Assembly: GCA_007129145.1 (NCBI GenBank)
Contig: SKWC01000400.1
Location: 1 to 12,793, forward strand
DNA from: Rubritepida sp.
GTDB taxonomy: Bacteria; Pseudomonadota; Alphaproteobacteria; Acetobacterales; Acetobacteraceae
Reading direction: 5' to 3'
Length of the DNA stretch: 12,793 nt
Shown: positions 5,946 to 12,793 of the stretch, piece by piece
How the letters are laid out: each line of letters begins with the position of its first letter
Numbering within the stretch: the stretch's first letter is position 1
Notes under the pieces: generated by a model
Seen by the model: the letters and a program-made list of their open reading frames with translations, nothing else
Database searches by the model: none
Told to the model about the DNA's origin: nothing
Program-made: the position numbers and the translations under genes

Positions 5946-7451
5946 ATGTGGGACGGATTGATCCATGCCCTGCCGGGCGTGTTCGCCTGGCAGAACGTGC
6001 TGGCGATGATCGTGGGGGTGGTGGGCGGCATCGTCATCGGTGCTCTGCCCGGGCTGTCCGCCACCATGGGCATCGCGGTGCTCATCCCGCTCACCTTCGG
6101 CATGGAGCCGCTGGTGGCGCTGGGCATGATGGCCGGCATCTACAATGGCGCCATGTACGGCGGCGCCATCCCGGCGGTTCTGCTGCGCATCCCCGGCACA
6201 CCAGCCGCTGTCGCCACCACCTTCGACGGCTATCCCATGGCGCAGCGCGGCGACGCCGCCCGCGCGCTGCAGATCTCCTGCCTTTCATCCGCGGCGGGTG
6301 GCGGCATGTCGGCGCTGGCGCTGATGCTGCTTGCTCCGCCGCTCGTGCTGGTCACGCTGCTGTTCGGCCCGGCCGAGTATTTCTGGGTGGCGCTGTTCGG
6401 CCTGGCCAGCGTTTCGGTGCTGCTGGGCAAGGACCCGGTGAAGGGGCTGATCTCGGCGGGCTTCGGCCTGCTGCTGGCGACCGTGGGCATCGACAATGTC
6501 TCGGGGCATGAACGCTTCACATTCGACAGCATGTATCTCACGGGCGGGCTGCATGTGGTGGTGGTGCTGACCGGCCTCTATGCCCTGCCGCCCATCCTGA
6601 TGCTGTGCGAGGACGCGGCGAAGCGCGCGGCGGGCGAGGGCATGGCGGTGCTGCGCGCATCGGCGGGGCTGTTCTACCAATGGACCAGCTTCATCCGGAC
6701 CTGGATCCGGTCGTCGCTGATCGGCATCGCCATCGGCATCCTGCCCGGCGCAGGCGGCAGCCTCGCGGCCTTCCTCTCCTACAATGAGGAGAAGCGGTCG
6801 GCGAAGAACCCCGCCGCCTATGGCAAGGGCGAGCCGCGCGGCGTGGCGGCCGCCGAATGCGGCAACAACGCAGACAACGCGGCGGCACTGATCCCGGCGC
6901 TGACCCTGGGCGTGCCGGGCAGCGCGGTGACCGCGGTGATCCTGGGCGGGCTGCTGGTGCACGGGCTGCAGCCCGGCCCCGCGCTGTTCCGCGACCATGC
7001 CGACACCGTCTATGGCTTCATGATCCAGATGCTGCTGACCAGCATGCTGCTGGTCTTCTTCGGCGGCGTGCTGGCGTCGCGCATCTTCGCCAACGTCCTG
7101 CGCATCCCGCCCGCCATCCTCGCCCCCTGCCTGCTGGCGCTGTGCGTGGTCGGTGTCTATTCGGTGCAGGACAGCATGTTCGACGTGTATCTGATGTTCG
7201 GCTTCGGGCTGATCGGCTACGCGATGGACCGGCTGGGCTTCCCGCTGGCACCGGTCGTGCTCGGCGTGGTGCTCGGCGGAATGGCCGAGATGAATTTGCG
7301 CATGGCGCTGATCATCGCGCAGGGTGACAACTGGCTGCTGCTGTCCTCGACGGTGTCGCAGATCATCATCGCGATGATCCTGCTGGTGCTGTTCGTGCCG
7401 CTGATCCGCCACCTGCGCGAGCGGCGGCGGGAGCAGCGCCCGGCCGAGTAG
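5946..7451 (+). CDS. tctA: TTT large membrane subunit (TctA family)
   Basis: The transport-channel subunit, 501 residues, strongly hydrophobic with about 11-12 predicted membrane segments, a normal size for TctA. The two family signature regions are clear. The first, GALPGLSATMGIA (32-44), is followed by IPGTPAAVATTFDGYPMA (82-99). The second, GILPGAGGSLAAFLSYNEEK (264-283), is followed by GEPRGVAAAECGNNADNA (295-312) and LIPALTLGVPGSA (315-327). The repeated LPG.(S/G) loops reflect the internal duplication of the family and probably line the substrate path. The more usual E.ANNA is ECGNNA here. Transport should be secondary, driven by an ion gradient, and dependent on a periplasmic receptor. 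It is the only large subunit in the window, so up to four receptors may share it. It is the last gene of its operon and ends 11 bases before a convergent chemoreceptor gene. Confidence 0.96.
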   Translation: MWDGLIHALPGVFAWQNVLAMIVGVVGGIVIGALPGLSATMGIAVLIPLTFGMEPLVALGMMAGIYNGAMYGGAIPAVLLRIPGTPAAVATTFDGYPMAQRGDAARALQISCLSSAAGGGMSALALMLLAPPLVLVTLLFGPAEYFWVALFGLASVSVLLGKDPVKGLISAGFGLLLATVGIDNVSGHERFTFDSMYLTGGLHVVVVLTGLYALPPILMLCEDAAKRAAGEGMAVLRASAGLFYQWTSFIRTWIRSSLIGIAIGILPGAGGSLAAFLSYNEEKRSAKNPAAYGKGEPRGVAAAECGNNADNAAALIPALTLGVPGSAVTAVILGGLLVHGLQPGPALFRDHADTVYGFMIQMLLTSMLLVFFGGVLASRIFANVLRIPPAILAPCLLALCVVGVYSVQDSMFDVYLMFGFGLIGYAMDRLGFPLAPVVLGVVLGGMAEMNLRMALIIAQGDNWLLLSSTVSQIIIAMILLVLFVPLIRHLRERRREQRPAE

Positions 7452-7453
7452 GG

Positions 7454-7473
7454 GCGCGGCGTTCAGGCCGCGC
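7454..7473. terminator. Possible bidirectional terminator between tctA and the chemoreceptor gene
   Basis: GCGCGGC (7454-7460) pairs with GCCGCGC (7467-7473) around a six-base loop. The hairpin begins three bases after the tctA stop and contains the stop codon of the convergent gene (7463-7465). Its position between convergent genes fits a shared terminator. Neither side has a T-run, so the mechanism is uncertain. Confidence 0.4.
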
Positions 7474-9550
7474 GCAGCCCCTGCAGCAGTCCGCTGAGTT
7501 CGCCGCGCAGGTCAGCGCCCTGCCTGGCGATGCCCTCGGTGCTTTCGCGCAGCCGCTCGATGGACTGCTCCGCGGCGGCGGCCCTTTGCCCCAGCGTGCC
7601 CATGCGATCAGAGACGCGGTCGGTGCCGGTTGCGGCCTCGGCCACGTTCCGCGCGATCTCGCGCGTGGCGGCCCCCTGCTCCTCCACGGCGGCGGCGATG
7701 GCGCCCGCCACCTCATGGATTTCCGCCACGACCTGGCCGATGCCCTGGATGGAGCGCACCGCGCCCTCGGCCGCGGCCTGGATCGCGTTGATCTGGGCGG
7801 CGATGTCGCCGGTGGCGCGGCCGGTCTGGGCGGCCAGGCTCTTGACCTCGCTCGCCACCACGGCGAAGCCCTTGCCGGCCTCGCCCGCGCGCGCCGCCTC
7901 GATCGTCGCGTTCAGCGCCAACAGGTTGGTCTGGCCGGCGATGTCGCTGATCAGCCGCACCACCTCGCCCACCTTTCCAGCCGCGCTGGACAGTTCGGCC
8001 ATGGTGCCGTCGGTGGCGCGGGTCTCCTCCAGGGCGCGGCCGGCCACGCGGGCGGCCTCCGCGACCTGGCGGGTGATCTCGCTCACCGAGGCCGAGAGTT
8101 CCTCGGCAGCGGCCGCCACGGTCTGCACGTTGCGGCTGGCGAGGCCGGCATCCTCGCTCACCTCGCCTGCCAGCCCCGCGGTTTGCGCCACGCTGCTGCT
8201 GAGTGCCGTGCCGGCCTCGCGCAGGGTGGCCAGGCGCTCATCCATGCGCGAGAGCGCGCTGCCCAGCGCCGTCTCGATCCGCCCGGCGAGGTCGGCGCGC
8301 GCCTTGCGGCGTTCCTCGGCGCCGGCGGCGCGCTCGGACTCGCGCGTGGTGTCCAGGGACTGGGCGCGCAGCGCCTCCTGGCGCAGCGTCTCCAGGGCGC
8401 GGGCCAGCGCGCCGAACTCATCCTGCCGGGCGGTCCCCGCCACCTCCGTAACATAGCGCCCGGCCGCGAGTTCCCCGGTGGCGGCATGCAGCACCGCCAC
8501 CGGCTTCAGCACGCGCCGCGCCACCACCCAGCCCGCCAGCATCAGAGCCATCAGCGTGCCCAGCAGCACCCCACCGGCCATGATGGCGCGGTTGCGCGCC
8601 TCCGCGACGAGGGCTTCCACGCGCTCCTGCGTGACCGCATCGGCCGCGTCGCGCACGCCAAGCAGGCTGCCGATCAGCGGCGTGGTGCGGCTGATGAAGT
8701 CGCCCGCCGCCAAGCGCTGCGCCGAGGGCTCGGACTGCTGGGCGCTGAGGGTGCGGAATTCCTCGAAGTAGCGGGCGCGGGCGGCGGCCAGCGCCGCCAG
8801 CAGACGCGGCTCCGTGCGCACCTCGGGCTCGGCCTCGACCAGCCGCCAGGCGGAATCCACCGCCCCGCGGGAGCCGGCGATGGTGGCGCGCCCCGCCGCC
8901 GTCACCTCGGTCCCGGCTGCGATCGCGCCGGCCACCGTGCTGCGCTCCCGCCCGGAGGCGTCGCGCGCCAGCCAGCTTGCCTGCTTCACCATGTTCAGCC
9001 GCGCCAGCGCGGGGTCCACCGCGCCGGCGGCGGCCAGCAGGTCGGCCCAGATGCCCTGCTGCATGGCGACGAAGCGCGAGATCTCGCGGTGCAGCCCACC
9101 GCGGGCGAAGTCGGCGTCGCGGGCGTCGAGGGCGAGGCGCATCTGCGCGTCGGCGCGCGTGCGCAAGGCGGCCAGCTGCGGCGCCATGGCCTCCAGCTCG
9201 GCCAGCATGCGCGTCGTCTCGGGCAGCGCGGCGGCGCGCAGATGGACCATCGCCTCCTGCAGCTTCGCCTCGAAGGTTTCGCGATGGCGGGCGATGGCGG
9301 CCTGGGCGGAGGCGCTGGCCGGGGCCTCGGCGCTCAGCGCGGCATTGCCCTGGGCACGCTCGAGCAGCAGCTCGAACAGGCCCTCGTTCAGCCGTCCGGC
9401 AGCCTGGTTCATGGCCGCGGCGGCGCGCCGCGCCTCCCAGTCGTGCCAGGCCGTGGTCAGCGCGGACAGCGCGGGCGCGACCGCCAAAGCCGCCAGCAGC
9501 AGCGTGATGGCCATGAGCGGCAGGCGGATGGAACGCAGCAATCCTGACAT
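7463..9550 (-). CDS. Methyl-accepting chemotaxis protein
   Basis: A transmembrane chemoreceptor of 695 residues. Order of parts: first membrane helix about 10-30; a periplasmic, probably all-helical sensor of about 290 residues (31-322); second membrane helix about 323-346; HAMP linker about 344-395; then a long coiled-coil signalling domain. The kinase-contact hairpin tip is unmistakable at 534-573 (ISDIAGQTNLLALNATIEAA followed by AGKGFAVVASEVKSLA). The Glu/Gln/Ala-rich helices on either side would carry the methylation sites. There is no CheR-tethering pentapeptide at the C-terminus (GLLQGLRAA). Near the start of the sensor, LLLERAQGNAALSA resembles the ER-containing motif of NIT-type nitrate-sensing domains, but this is only suggestive. 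The start at 9550 is chosen over 9577 because GGGAGGG lies just upstream on the minus strand. Ligand unknown. It lies tail to tail with tctA. Confidence 0.95.
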   Translation of the reverse strand: MSGLLRSIRLPLMAITLLLAALAVAPALSALTTAWHDWEARRAAAAMNQAAGRLNEGLFELLLERAQGNAALSAEAPASASAQAAIARHRETFEAKLQEAMVHLRAAALPETTRMLAELEAMAPQLAALRTRADAQMRLALDARDADFARGGLHREISRFVAMQQGIWADLLAAAGAVDPALARLNMVKQASWLARDASGRERSTVAGAIAAGTEVTAAGRATIAGSRGAVDSAWRLVEAEPEVRTEPRLLAALAAARARYFEEFRTLSAQQSEPSAQRLAAGDFISRTTPLIGSLLGVRDAADAVTQERVEALVAEARNRAIMAGGVLLGTLMALMLAGWVVARRVLKPVAVLHAATGELAAGRYVTEVAGTARQDEFGALARALETLRQEALRAQSLDTTRESERAAGAEERRKARADLAGRIETALGSALSRMDERLATLREAGTALSSSVAQTAGLAGEVSEDAGLASRNVQTVAAAAEELSASVSEITRQVAEAARVAGRALEETRATDGTMAELSSAAGKVGEVVRLISDIAGQTNLLALNATIEAARAGEAGKGFAVVASEVKSLAAQTGRATGDIAAQINAIQAAAEGAVRSIQGIGQVVAEIHEVAGAIAAAVEEQGAATREIARNVAEAATGTDRVSDRMGTLGQRAAAAEQSIERLRESTEGIARQGADLRGELSGLLQGLRAA

Positions 9551-9691
9551 GATTAGCCCTCCCGGCGGACGAAACATGCCCAGGCCTTGGCGAATCCCCG
9601 GTTAACGGCACGCGCAATGGCCGCGATCGCGCCTTGCCGACCGCGCTGCGGCTTGCCACCATGCCGCGGCGCAGCATCCGGAGGTCCCGCC
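9551..9691. other. Divergent intergenic region between the chemoreceptor and hydrolase genes
   Basis: These 141 bases must contain the start signals of both divergent genes. Ribosome sites are visible at each end: GGGAGGG on the minus strand within 9551-9563, and GGAGG at 9680-9684 on the plus strand. I looked for -35/-10 pairs on both strands and found none convincing. I also see no palindromic operator. Confidence 0.5.
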
Positions 9692-10663
9692 ATGGCCCGC
9701 ATCGTCGCCCTCGCCGCCGCCCAATTGGGCCCCATCCAGAAGGCCGAGGGCCGCGACGTCGCGGTGGGCCGCATGCTGCGGCTCATGGAACGCGCGCACC
9801 AGCGCGGCGTCGAGGTGGTGGTCTTCCCCGAGCTGGCGCTGACCACCTTCTTCCCGCGCTGGTACGAGGAGGACATCAGCAGGGCCGACCATTGGTACGA
9901 GCACGCGATGCCCTCCAATGAAACCGCCCCGCTGTTCGAGGCCGCGCGCAAATACGGCATCGGCTTCCACCTCGGCTATGCCGAGAAGACGCCCGACGGG
10001 CACCGCTACAACACCGCGATCTATGTGCACCCCTCGGGCGAGATCGTGCTGAAATACCGCAAGGTGCACCTGCCCGGACATCGCGACTACGACCCGATCC
10101 GCACGGTGCAGCACCTGGAGAAGCGCTATTTCGAGGTGGGCAACCTGGGCTTCCCGGTGGTGCGCGCGCCGGTGGGCGGGCAGGAAGCCAACATCGGCAT
10201 GATGATCTGCAACGACCGGCGTTGGCCGGAAGCGTGGCGCGAGATGGGGCTGCAGCAGGTCGAGATCGTGATGCTCGGCTACAACACCCCCAGCCTGAAC
10301 ATGGACAACCGCGGCTTCGAGGCGCACCACCTGCGGGTCGAGCACAGCCACCTGTCCATCCGCTCGGGCTGCTACCAGAACGCCTGCTTCGGGGTGGCCA
10401 CGGCGAAGGGCGGCACCGAGGACGGGCACGAACTGTTCGGCCATTCCATCATCGTGAACCCGCAGGGCGAGATCATGGCCCAAGCCACCAGCTGGGGCGA
10501 CGAGCTGATCACCGCCGACTGCAACCTCGATGACTGCAACCTCGGCCGCACCACCATCTTCAACTTCGCCGCCCACCGCCGGCCCGAGGCCTATCAGCGC
10601 ATCACCGGCCAGGTGGGCAGCGAGGCGCCGCCGGTGTGGAAGCCGGCTCAGGCGGCGGAGTAG
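9692..10663 (+). CDS. N-carbamoyl-D-amino-acid hydrolase-like carbon-nitrogen hydrolase
   Basis: A cytosolic nitrilase-superfamily amidohydrolase of 323 residues. It would convert an N-carbamoyl-D-amino acid to the free D-amino acid, CO2 and ammonia, the last step of hydantoin degradation. The catalytic triad is complete: Glu47 in VFPELALTTFFPRW, Lys124 in KYRKVHLPGH, and Cys173 in ICNDRRWPEAW. These blocks, HLEKRYFE..(D/N)LGFPV (141-156) and the IFNF..HR.P ending follow the Agrobacterium D-carbamoylase closely. It is some 20 residues longer than that enzyme, mainly at the C-terminus. The start at 9692 has GGAGG seven bases upstream. An in-frame ATG at 9587 would add a low-complexity extension. 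No hydantoinase or racemase is nearby, so the physiological substrate may be another carbamoyl or amide compound. Its last 16 bases overlap the convergent epmA. Confidence 0.88.
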   Translation: MARIVALAAAQLGPIQKAEGRDVAVGRMLRLMERAHQRGVEVVVFPELALTTFFPRWYEEDISRADHWYEHAMPSNETAPLFEAARKYGIGFHLGYAEKTPDGHRYNTAIYVHPSGEIVLKYRKVHLPGHRDYDPIRTVQHLEKRYFEVGNLGFPVVRAPVGGQEANIGMMICNDRRWPEAWREMGLQQVEIVMLGYNTPSLNMDNRGFEAHHLRVEHSHLSIRSGCYQNACFGVATAKGGTEDGHELFGHSIIVNPQGEIMAQATSWGDELITADCNLDDCNLGRTTIFNFAAHRRPEAYQRITGQVGSEAPPVWKPAQAAE

Positions 10664-11667
10664 GGATACCCCGCCAGCCACAGCACATCCTCGATGCGGC
10701 GCGCCCCGCTGGCCAGCATGGCCAGCCGGTCGAAGCCGAGCGCGATGCCGCTGCCGGCCGGCATGCCGTGCTCCAGCGCGGCGAGGAAATCCTCGTCCAC
10801 CGGCCATGCGTTTTCCGCGCCATACAGGCGCGTGCGCTCGGCCACGTCATGGGCGAAGCGGGCGCGCTGTTCGGCCGCGTCGGTGAGTTCGTCGAAGGCG
10901 TTGGCGAGTTCCACCCCCGCGACGAACATCTCGAAGCGCAGCGCCACGCGCGGATCGGCCGGGTCGCGCCGCGCCAGCGCCGCCTGCGGGGCCGGCCAAT
11001 GGGTCAGGAAGGCGCCGCATTCGCGGCCCAGATGCGGCTCCACGTGATCCAGCAGCAGGCGGAAGAAGGCGTCCTCCCAGGATTCATCCGCCCGCGCGCC
11101 CAGCGCGGCCGAATCGCCGCTGCCGTCGGGGCGAATGCTGGCCAGCAGGTCCAGCCCGGCCCAGCGGCTGAACGCCTCCGCGCAGGTGATGCGTTGGAAG
11201 GGAAGGGAGAGGTCCGTCTCGATCCCGTCATGGGCCACCCGCGGTGGGCAGAGGGTGCGGACGAGCGCCTCGGCCTCGTCCATCAGCCCGTCCAGCGGCA
11301 GGCCGGGGCGGTACCATTCCAGCATGGTGAATTCCGGGGCGTGGCGCGCGCCGATCTCGCCATTGCGCCACACCCGCGCCAATTCGAAGACCGGGCCGGC
11401 GCCCGCCACCAGCAGCCGCTTCAGCGCCAGTTCCGGCGAGGTGCGCAGCCACAGCGCACGCGCCTCGCCCTGGCCCAGATGCGGATCGAAGCCGGTTCGA
11501 AAGCCGCGCAGATGCACCTCCATGCCGGGCGCGGGCATCAGGCAGGGGGTCTCCACCTCGCGGTAGCCGCGCGCCGTGAGGAAGGCGCGGGTGGCGGCGG
11601 TCAGCCGCGCGCGGGCGTCGAGGAAGGGCAGGCGCGCCGCCAGGCGCTCGGGGTTCCAATGGGCCAT
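10648..11667 (-). CDS. epmA: Elongation factor P--(R)-beta-lysine ligase EpmA
   Basis: A paralogue of class II lysyl-tRNA synthetase that attaches (R)-beta-lysine to a conserved lysine of elongation factor P, helping ribosomes through polyproline stretches. The protein has 339 residues. It consists only of the catalytic domain and lacks the N-terminal anticodon-binding OB domain, the hallmark separating EpmA (about 325 residues) from LysRS (about 500). Visible motifs: RTSPEL (75-80), class II motif 2 with FELARVWRNGE (94-104) and HAPEFTMLEWYRPG (109-122), GVELANAFDELTDA (251-264), and motif 3 GSGIALGFDRLAML (305-318). The start at 11667 has no clear ribosome site, so it is less certain. It is divergent from epmB across 38 bases, which strongly supports the assignment. 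Its stop lies inside the end of the convergent hydrolase gene. efp itself is not in the window. Confidence 0.94.
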   Translation of the reverse strand: MAHWNPERLAARLPFLDARARLTAATRAFLTARGYREVETPCLMPAPGMEVHLRGFRTGFDPHLGQGEARALWLRTSPELALKRLLVAGAGPVFELARVWRNGEIGARHAPEFTMLEWYRPGLPLDGLMDEAEALVRTLCPPRVAHDGIETDLSLPFQRITCAEAFSRWAGLDLLASIRPDGSGDSAALGARADESWEDAFFRLLLDHVEPHLGRECGAFLTHWPAPQAALARRDPADPRVALRFEMFVAGVELANAFDELTDAAEQRARFAHDVAERTRLYGAENAWPVDEDFLAALEHGMPAGSGIALGFDRLAMLASGARRIEDVLWLAGYPYSAA

Positions 11668-11705
11668 TGCGCCGGGCGGGATAGCAGGGCAAAGCCGGCC
11701 GCACC

Positions 11706-12701
11706 ATGAAGCGGACCCTTCGCAGCGCGGGCGACCTGGCGGCGGCCGCGCTGATCACGCCCGCCCGCGCGGCCGAGATCGCCCCGGTCGAGGCGCGCTA
11801 TGCCGTGGCGCTGACACCCGATGTGGCGGCGCTGATCCGCGCCGGCCATGCCGATGTGGCGGCGCAGTACATCCCCGACCCGGCCGAGGCCATCACCGCC
11901 CCGCATGAGCTGGACGACCCTACGGCCGACGCGCCCTTCACCCCCATCAAGGGCGTGGTGCACCGCTATCCCGACCGCGCGCTGCTGAAGCCGCTGCTGG
12001 CCTGCCCGGTCTATTGCCGCTTCTGCTTCCGGCGCGAGGCGGTGGGCCCCGATGGCGGGCTGCTGACCGAGGCCGAGCTGGAGGCCGCGCTGGACTGGTT
12101 CGCCGCGACCCCGGCGGTGCGCGAGGTGATCCTGACCGGAGGCGACCCGCTGATCCTCTCGCCGCGGCGGCTGGGGCACATGCTGGCGCGGCTTGCCGCC
12201 CTGCCGCATGTCGAGGTGCTGCGCATCCACAGCCGCGTGCCGGTGGCGGACCCCGGGCGGATCACGCCGGCGCTGCTGGCGGCGCTGGATGTGGCGAAGC
12301 CGCTGTTCATCTGCGTGCATGCGAATGCGGCGGCGGAGTTCACGCCCGCGGCCGGGGCGGCGCTGCGCGCGCTGCATGGCGCAGGCGCGGTGCTGCTGGG
12401 CCAGAGCGTGCTGCTGCGCGGCGTGAACGACACGCCCGCCGCGCTGGAGGCGCTGCTGCGCGCCATGCTGCGCCACCGGGTGAAGCCCTACTACCTGCAC
12501 CAGCTGGACCCCGCGCCGGGCACCGCGCGCTTCCATGTGCCGGTGGAGGAGGGGCTGGCGCTGCTGGCGGCACTGCGCGGGCGCGTCACCGGCCTGGCCT
12601 GGCCGACCTATGTGCAGGAACGCCCGGCGGGCGGCGGGAAATACCCGCTTGGCATGGCTTCCATGCAGCCGGGGGCTGGACATCCGGGCCCCGGAGGCTA
12701 A
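11706..12701 (+). CDS. epmB: EF-P (R)-beta-lysine-forming lysine 2,3-aminomutase-like protein EpmB
   Basis: A radical SAM, PLP-dependent aminomutase that converts lysine to beta-lysine, the substrate of EpmA. The protein has 331 residues. The iron-sulfur cluster motif CxxxCxxC is at C100, C104 and C107 (ACPVYCRFCFRRE). The SAM-contact motif LTGGDPLIL lies at 143-151, HSRVPV at 175-180, HQLDPAPGT at 265-273, and the probable PLP lysine is K312 in GGGKYPLG. At 331 residues it is close to E. coli EpmB (about 340) and well short of catabolic KamA (over 400). Together with the adjacent epmA this favours EF-P modification over lysine catabolism. Its last ten or so residues are Gly/Pro-rich and look unconserved. 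No good ribosome site precedes the ATG. A tRNA-Lys gene begins 16 bases after the stop. Confidence 0.92.
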   Translation: MKRTLRSAGDLAAAALITPARAAEIAPVEARYAVALTPDVAALIRAGHADVAAQYIPDPAEAITAPHELDDPTADAPFTPIKGVVHRYPDRALLKPLLACPVYCRFCFRREAVGPDGGLLTEAELEAALDWFAATPAVREVILTGGDPLILSPRRLGHMLARLAALPHVEVLRIHSRVPVADPGRITPALLAALDVAKPLFICVHANAAAEFTPAAGAALRALHGAGAVLLGQSVLLRGVNDTPAALEALLRAMLRHRVKPYYLHQLDPAPGTARFHVPVEEGLALLAALRGRVTGLAWPTYVQERPAGGGKYPLGMASMQPGAGHPGPGG

Positions 12702-12704
12702 ATA
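12677..12704 (+). promoter_or_regulatory. Possible promoter of tRNA-Lys inside the end of epmB
   Basis: TGGACA (12677-12682, five of six to the -35 consensus), 16 bases, then TAAATA (12699-12704), the most AT-rich spot in this region, which includes the epmB stop codon. Transcription would begin a few bases before the mature tRNA end at 12718. The -10 match is weak. Read-through from epmB is the alternative. Confidence 0.25.
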
Positions 12705-12717
12705 CGCTGCCCTGGGC

Positions 12718-12793
12718 GGGCGCATAGCTCAGTTGGTAGAGCAGCTGACTCTTAATCAGTAGGTCCTAGGTTCGAGCCCTAGTGCGCCCACCA
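12718..12793 (+). tRNA. tRNA-Lys (anticodon CTT)
   Basis: A complete 76-base cloverleaf. The acceptor stem GGGCGCA pairs fully with TGCGCCC. The D stem is GCTC/GAGC. The anticodon stem GCTGA/TCAGT has a G-T closing pair and loop CTCTTAA, placing the anticodon CTT at 12751-12753 (lysine codon AAG). The T arm is CTAGG-TTCGAGC-CCTAG. The 3' CCA is encoded and is the last three bases of the window. No defects are visible. Confidence 0.97.

Noticed and set aside
6285..7412. A 375-codon minus-strand open frame opposite tctA
   Set aside because: The Gln/His/Arg-rich translation has no domain and lies entirely under the strongly conserved tctA.
7586..9547. A 653-codon plus-strand open frame opposite the chemoreceptor gene
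   Set aside because: The product is low-complexity Gly/Ala/Arg/His-rich. The minus strand encodes a textbook chemoreceptor over the same bases.
9587..9691. N-terminal extension of the hydrolase from ATG 9587
   Set aside because: The 35 extra residues are low-complexity Arg/Pro/Ala. GGAGG sits correctly before the ATG at 9692, where homology to the D-carbamoylase begins.
12718..12793. tRNA-Lys as an integration (att) site for a mobile element
   Set aside because: The window ends at the tRNA 3' end. No integrase, direct repeat of the tRNA end or compositional change is visible, so this cannot be supported.
1..12793. Search for CRISPR arrays, insertion sequences, riboswitches and toxin-antitoxin genes
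   Set aside because: No regularly spaced short repeats, transposase motifs, terminal inverted repeats or recognised riboswitch cores were seen. All gaps are short and mostly explained.

Overview
This is a high-GC stretch of bacterial chromosome. The proteins are alphaproteobacterial in style: Bug-type binding proteins with short RR signal peptides, a LigE-like glutathione transferase, and an epmA/epmB pair. An Acetobacteraceae (Roseomonas-like) host is my best guess. It rests on overall resemblance only, because there is no rRNA or other phylogenetic marker here. No mobile elements, phage genes or CRISPR arrays are visible, and genes fill almost the whole window. No gene-free stretch exceeds about 235 bases.

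Layout. Bases 1-118 are the tail of an unidentified gene. It is followed by a LigE-type glutathione S-transferase (136-822). Bases 835-7451 hold the main feature, a tripartite tricarboxylate transporter (TTT) locus. Four consecutive intact paralogues of the periplasmic substrate-binding protein (TctC/Bug family) precede one copy each of the small (TctB) and large (TctA) membrane subunits. Convergent with tctA is a methyl-accepting chemotaxis protein (9550-7463, minus strand). Divergent from that is an N-carbamoyl-D-amino-acid hydrolase-like nitrilase-superfamily enzyme (9692-10663). Its 3' end overlaps epmA (minus strand) by 16 bases. epmA is divergent from epmB, and a tRNA-Lys(CTT) closes the window.

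Most notable observation. Each of the four binding-protein genes is preceded by the same promoter-like element, CGCGTTGAC(C/G) then TAGC(C/G)T, always with exactly 17 bases between the two hexamers. Parts of the leader are also shared. The three gaps between binding-protein genes each contain a GC-rich inverted repeat. The 28-base gap between the fourth binding-protein gene and tctB has no repeat and no promoter. The array therefore reads as four tandem duplicates of a whole promoter-leader-gene unit, with only the last one directly coupled to tctBA.

How the genes may work together (inference). The four binding proteins probably feed different small carboxylates, or the same one under different conditions, into a single TctAB permease. 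The neighbouring chemoreceptor, carbamoyl-amino-acid hydrolase and LigE-like transferase make N-carbamoyl amino acids or lignin-derived aromatic acids conceivable substrates, but the sequence does not prove this. The epmA/epmB/tRNA-Lys end is a separate translation module (beta-lysylation of elongation factor P).
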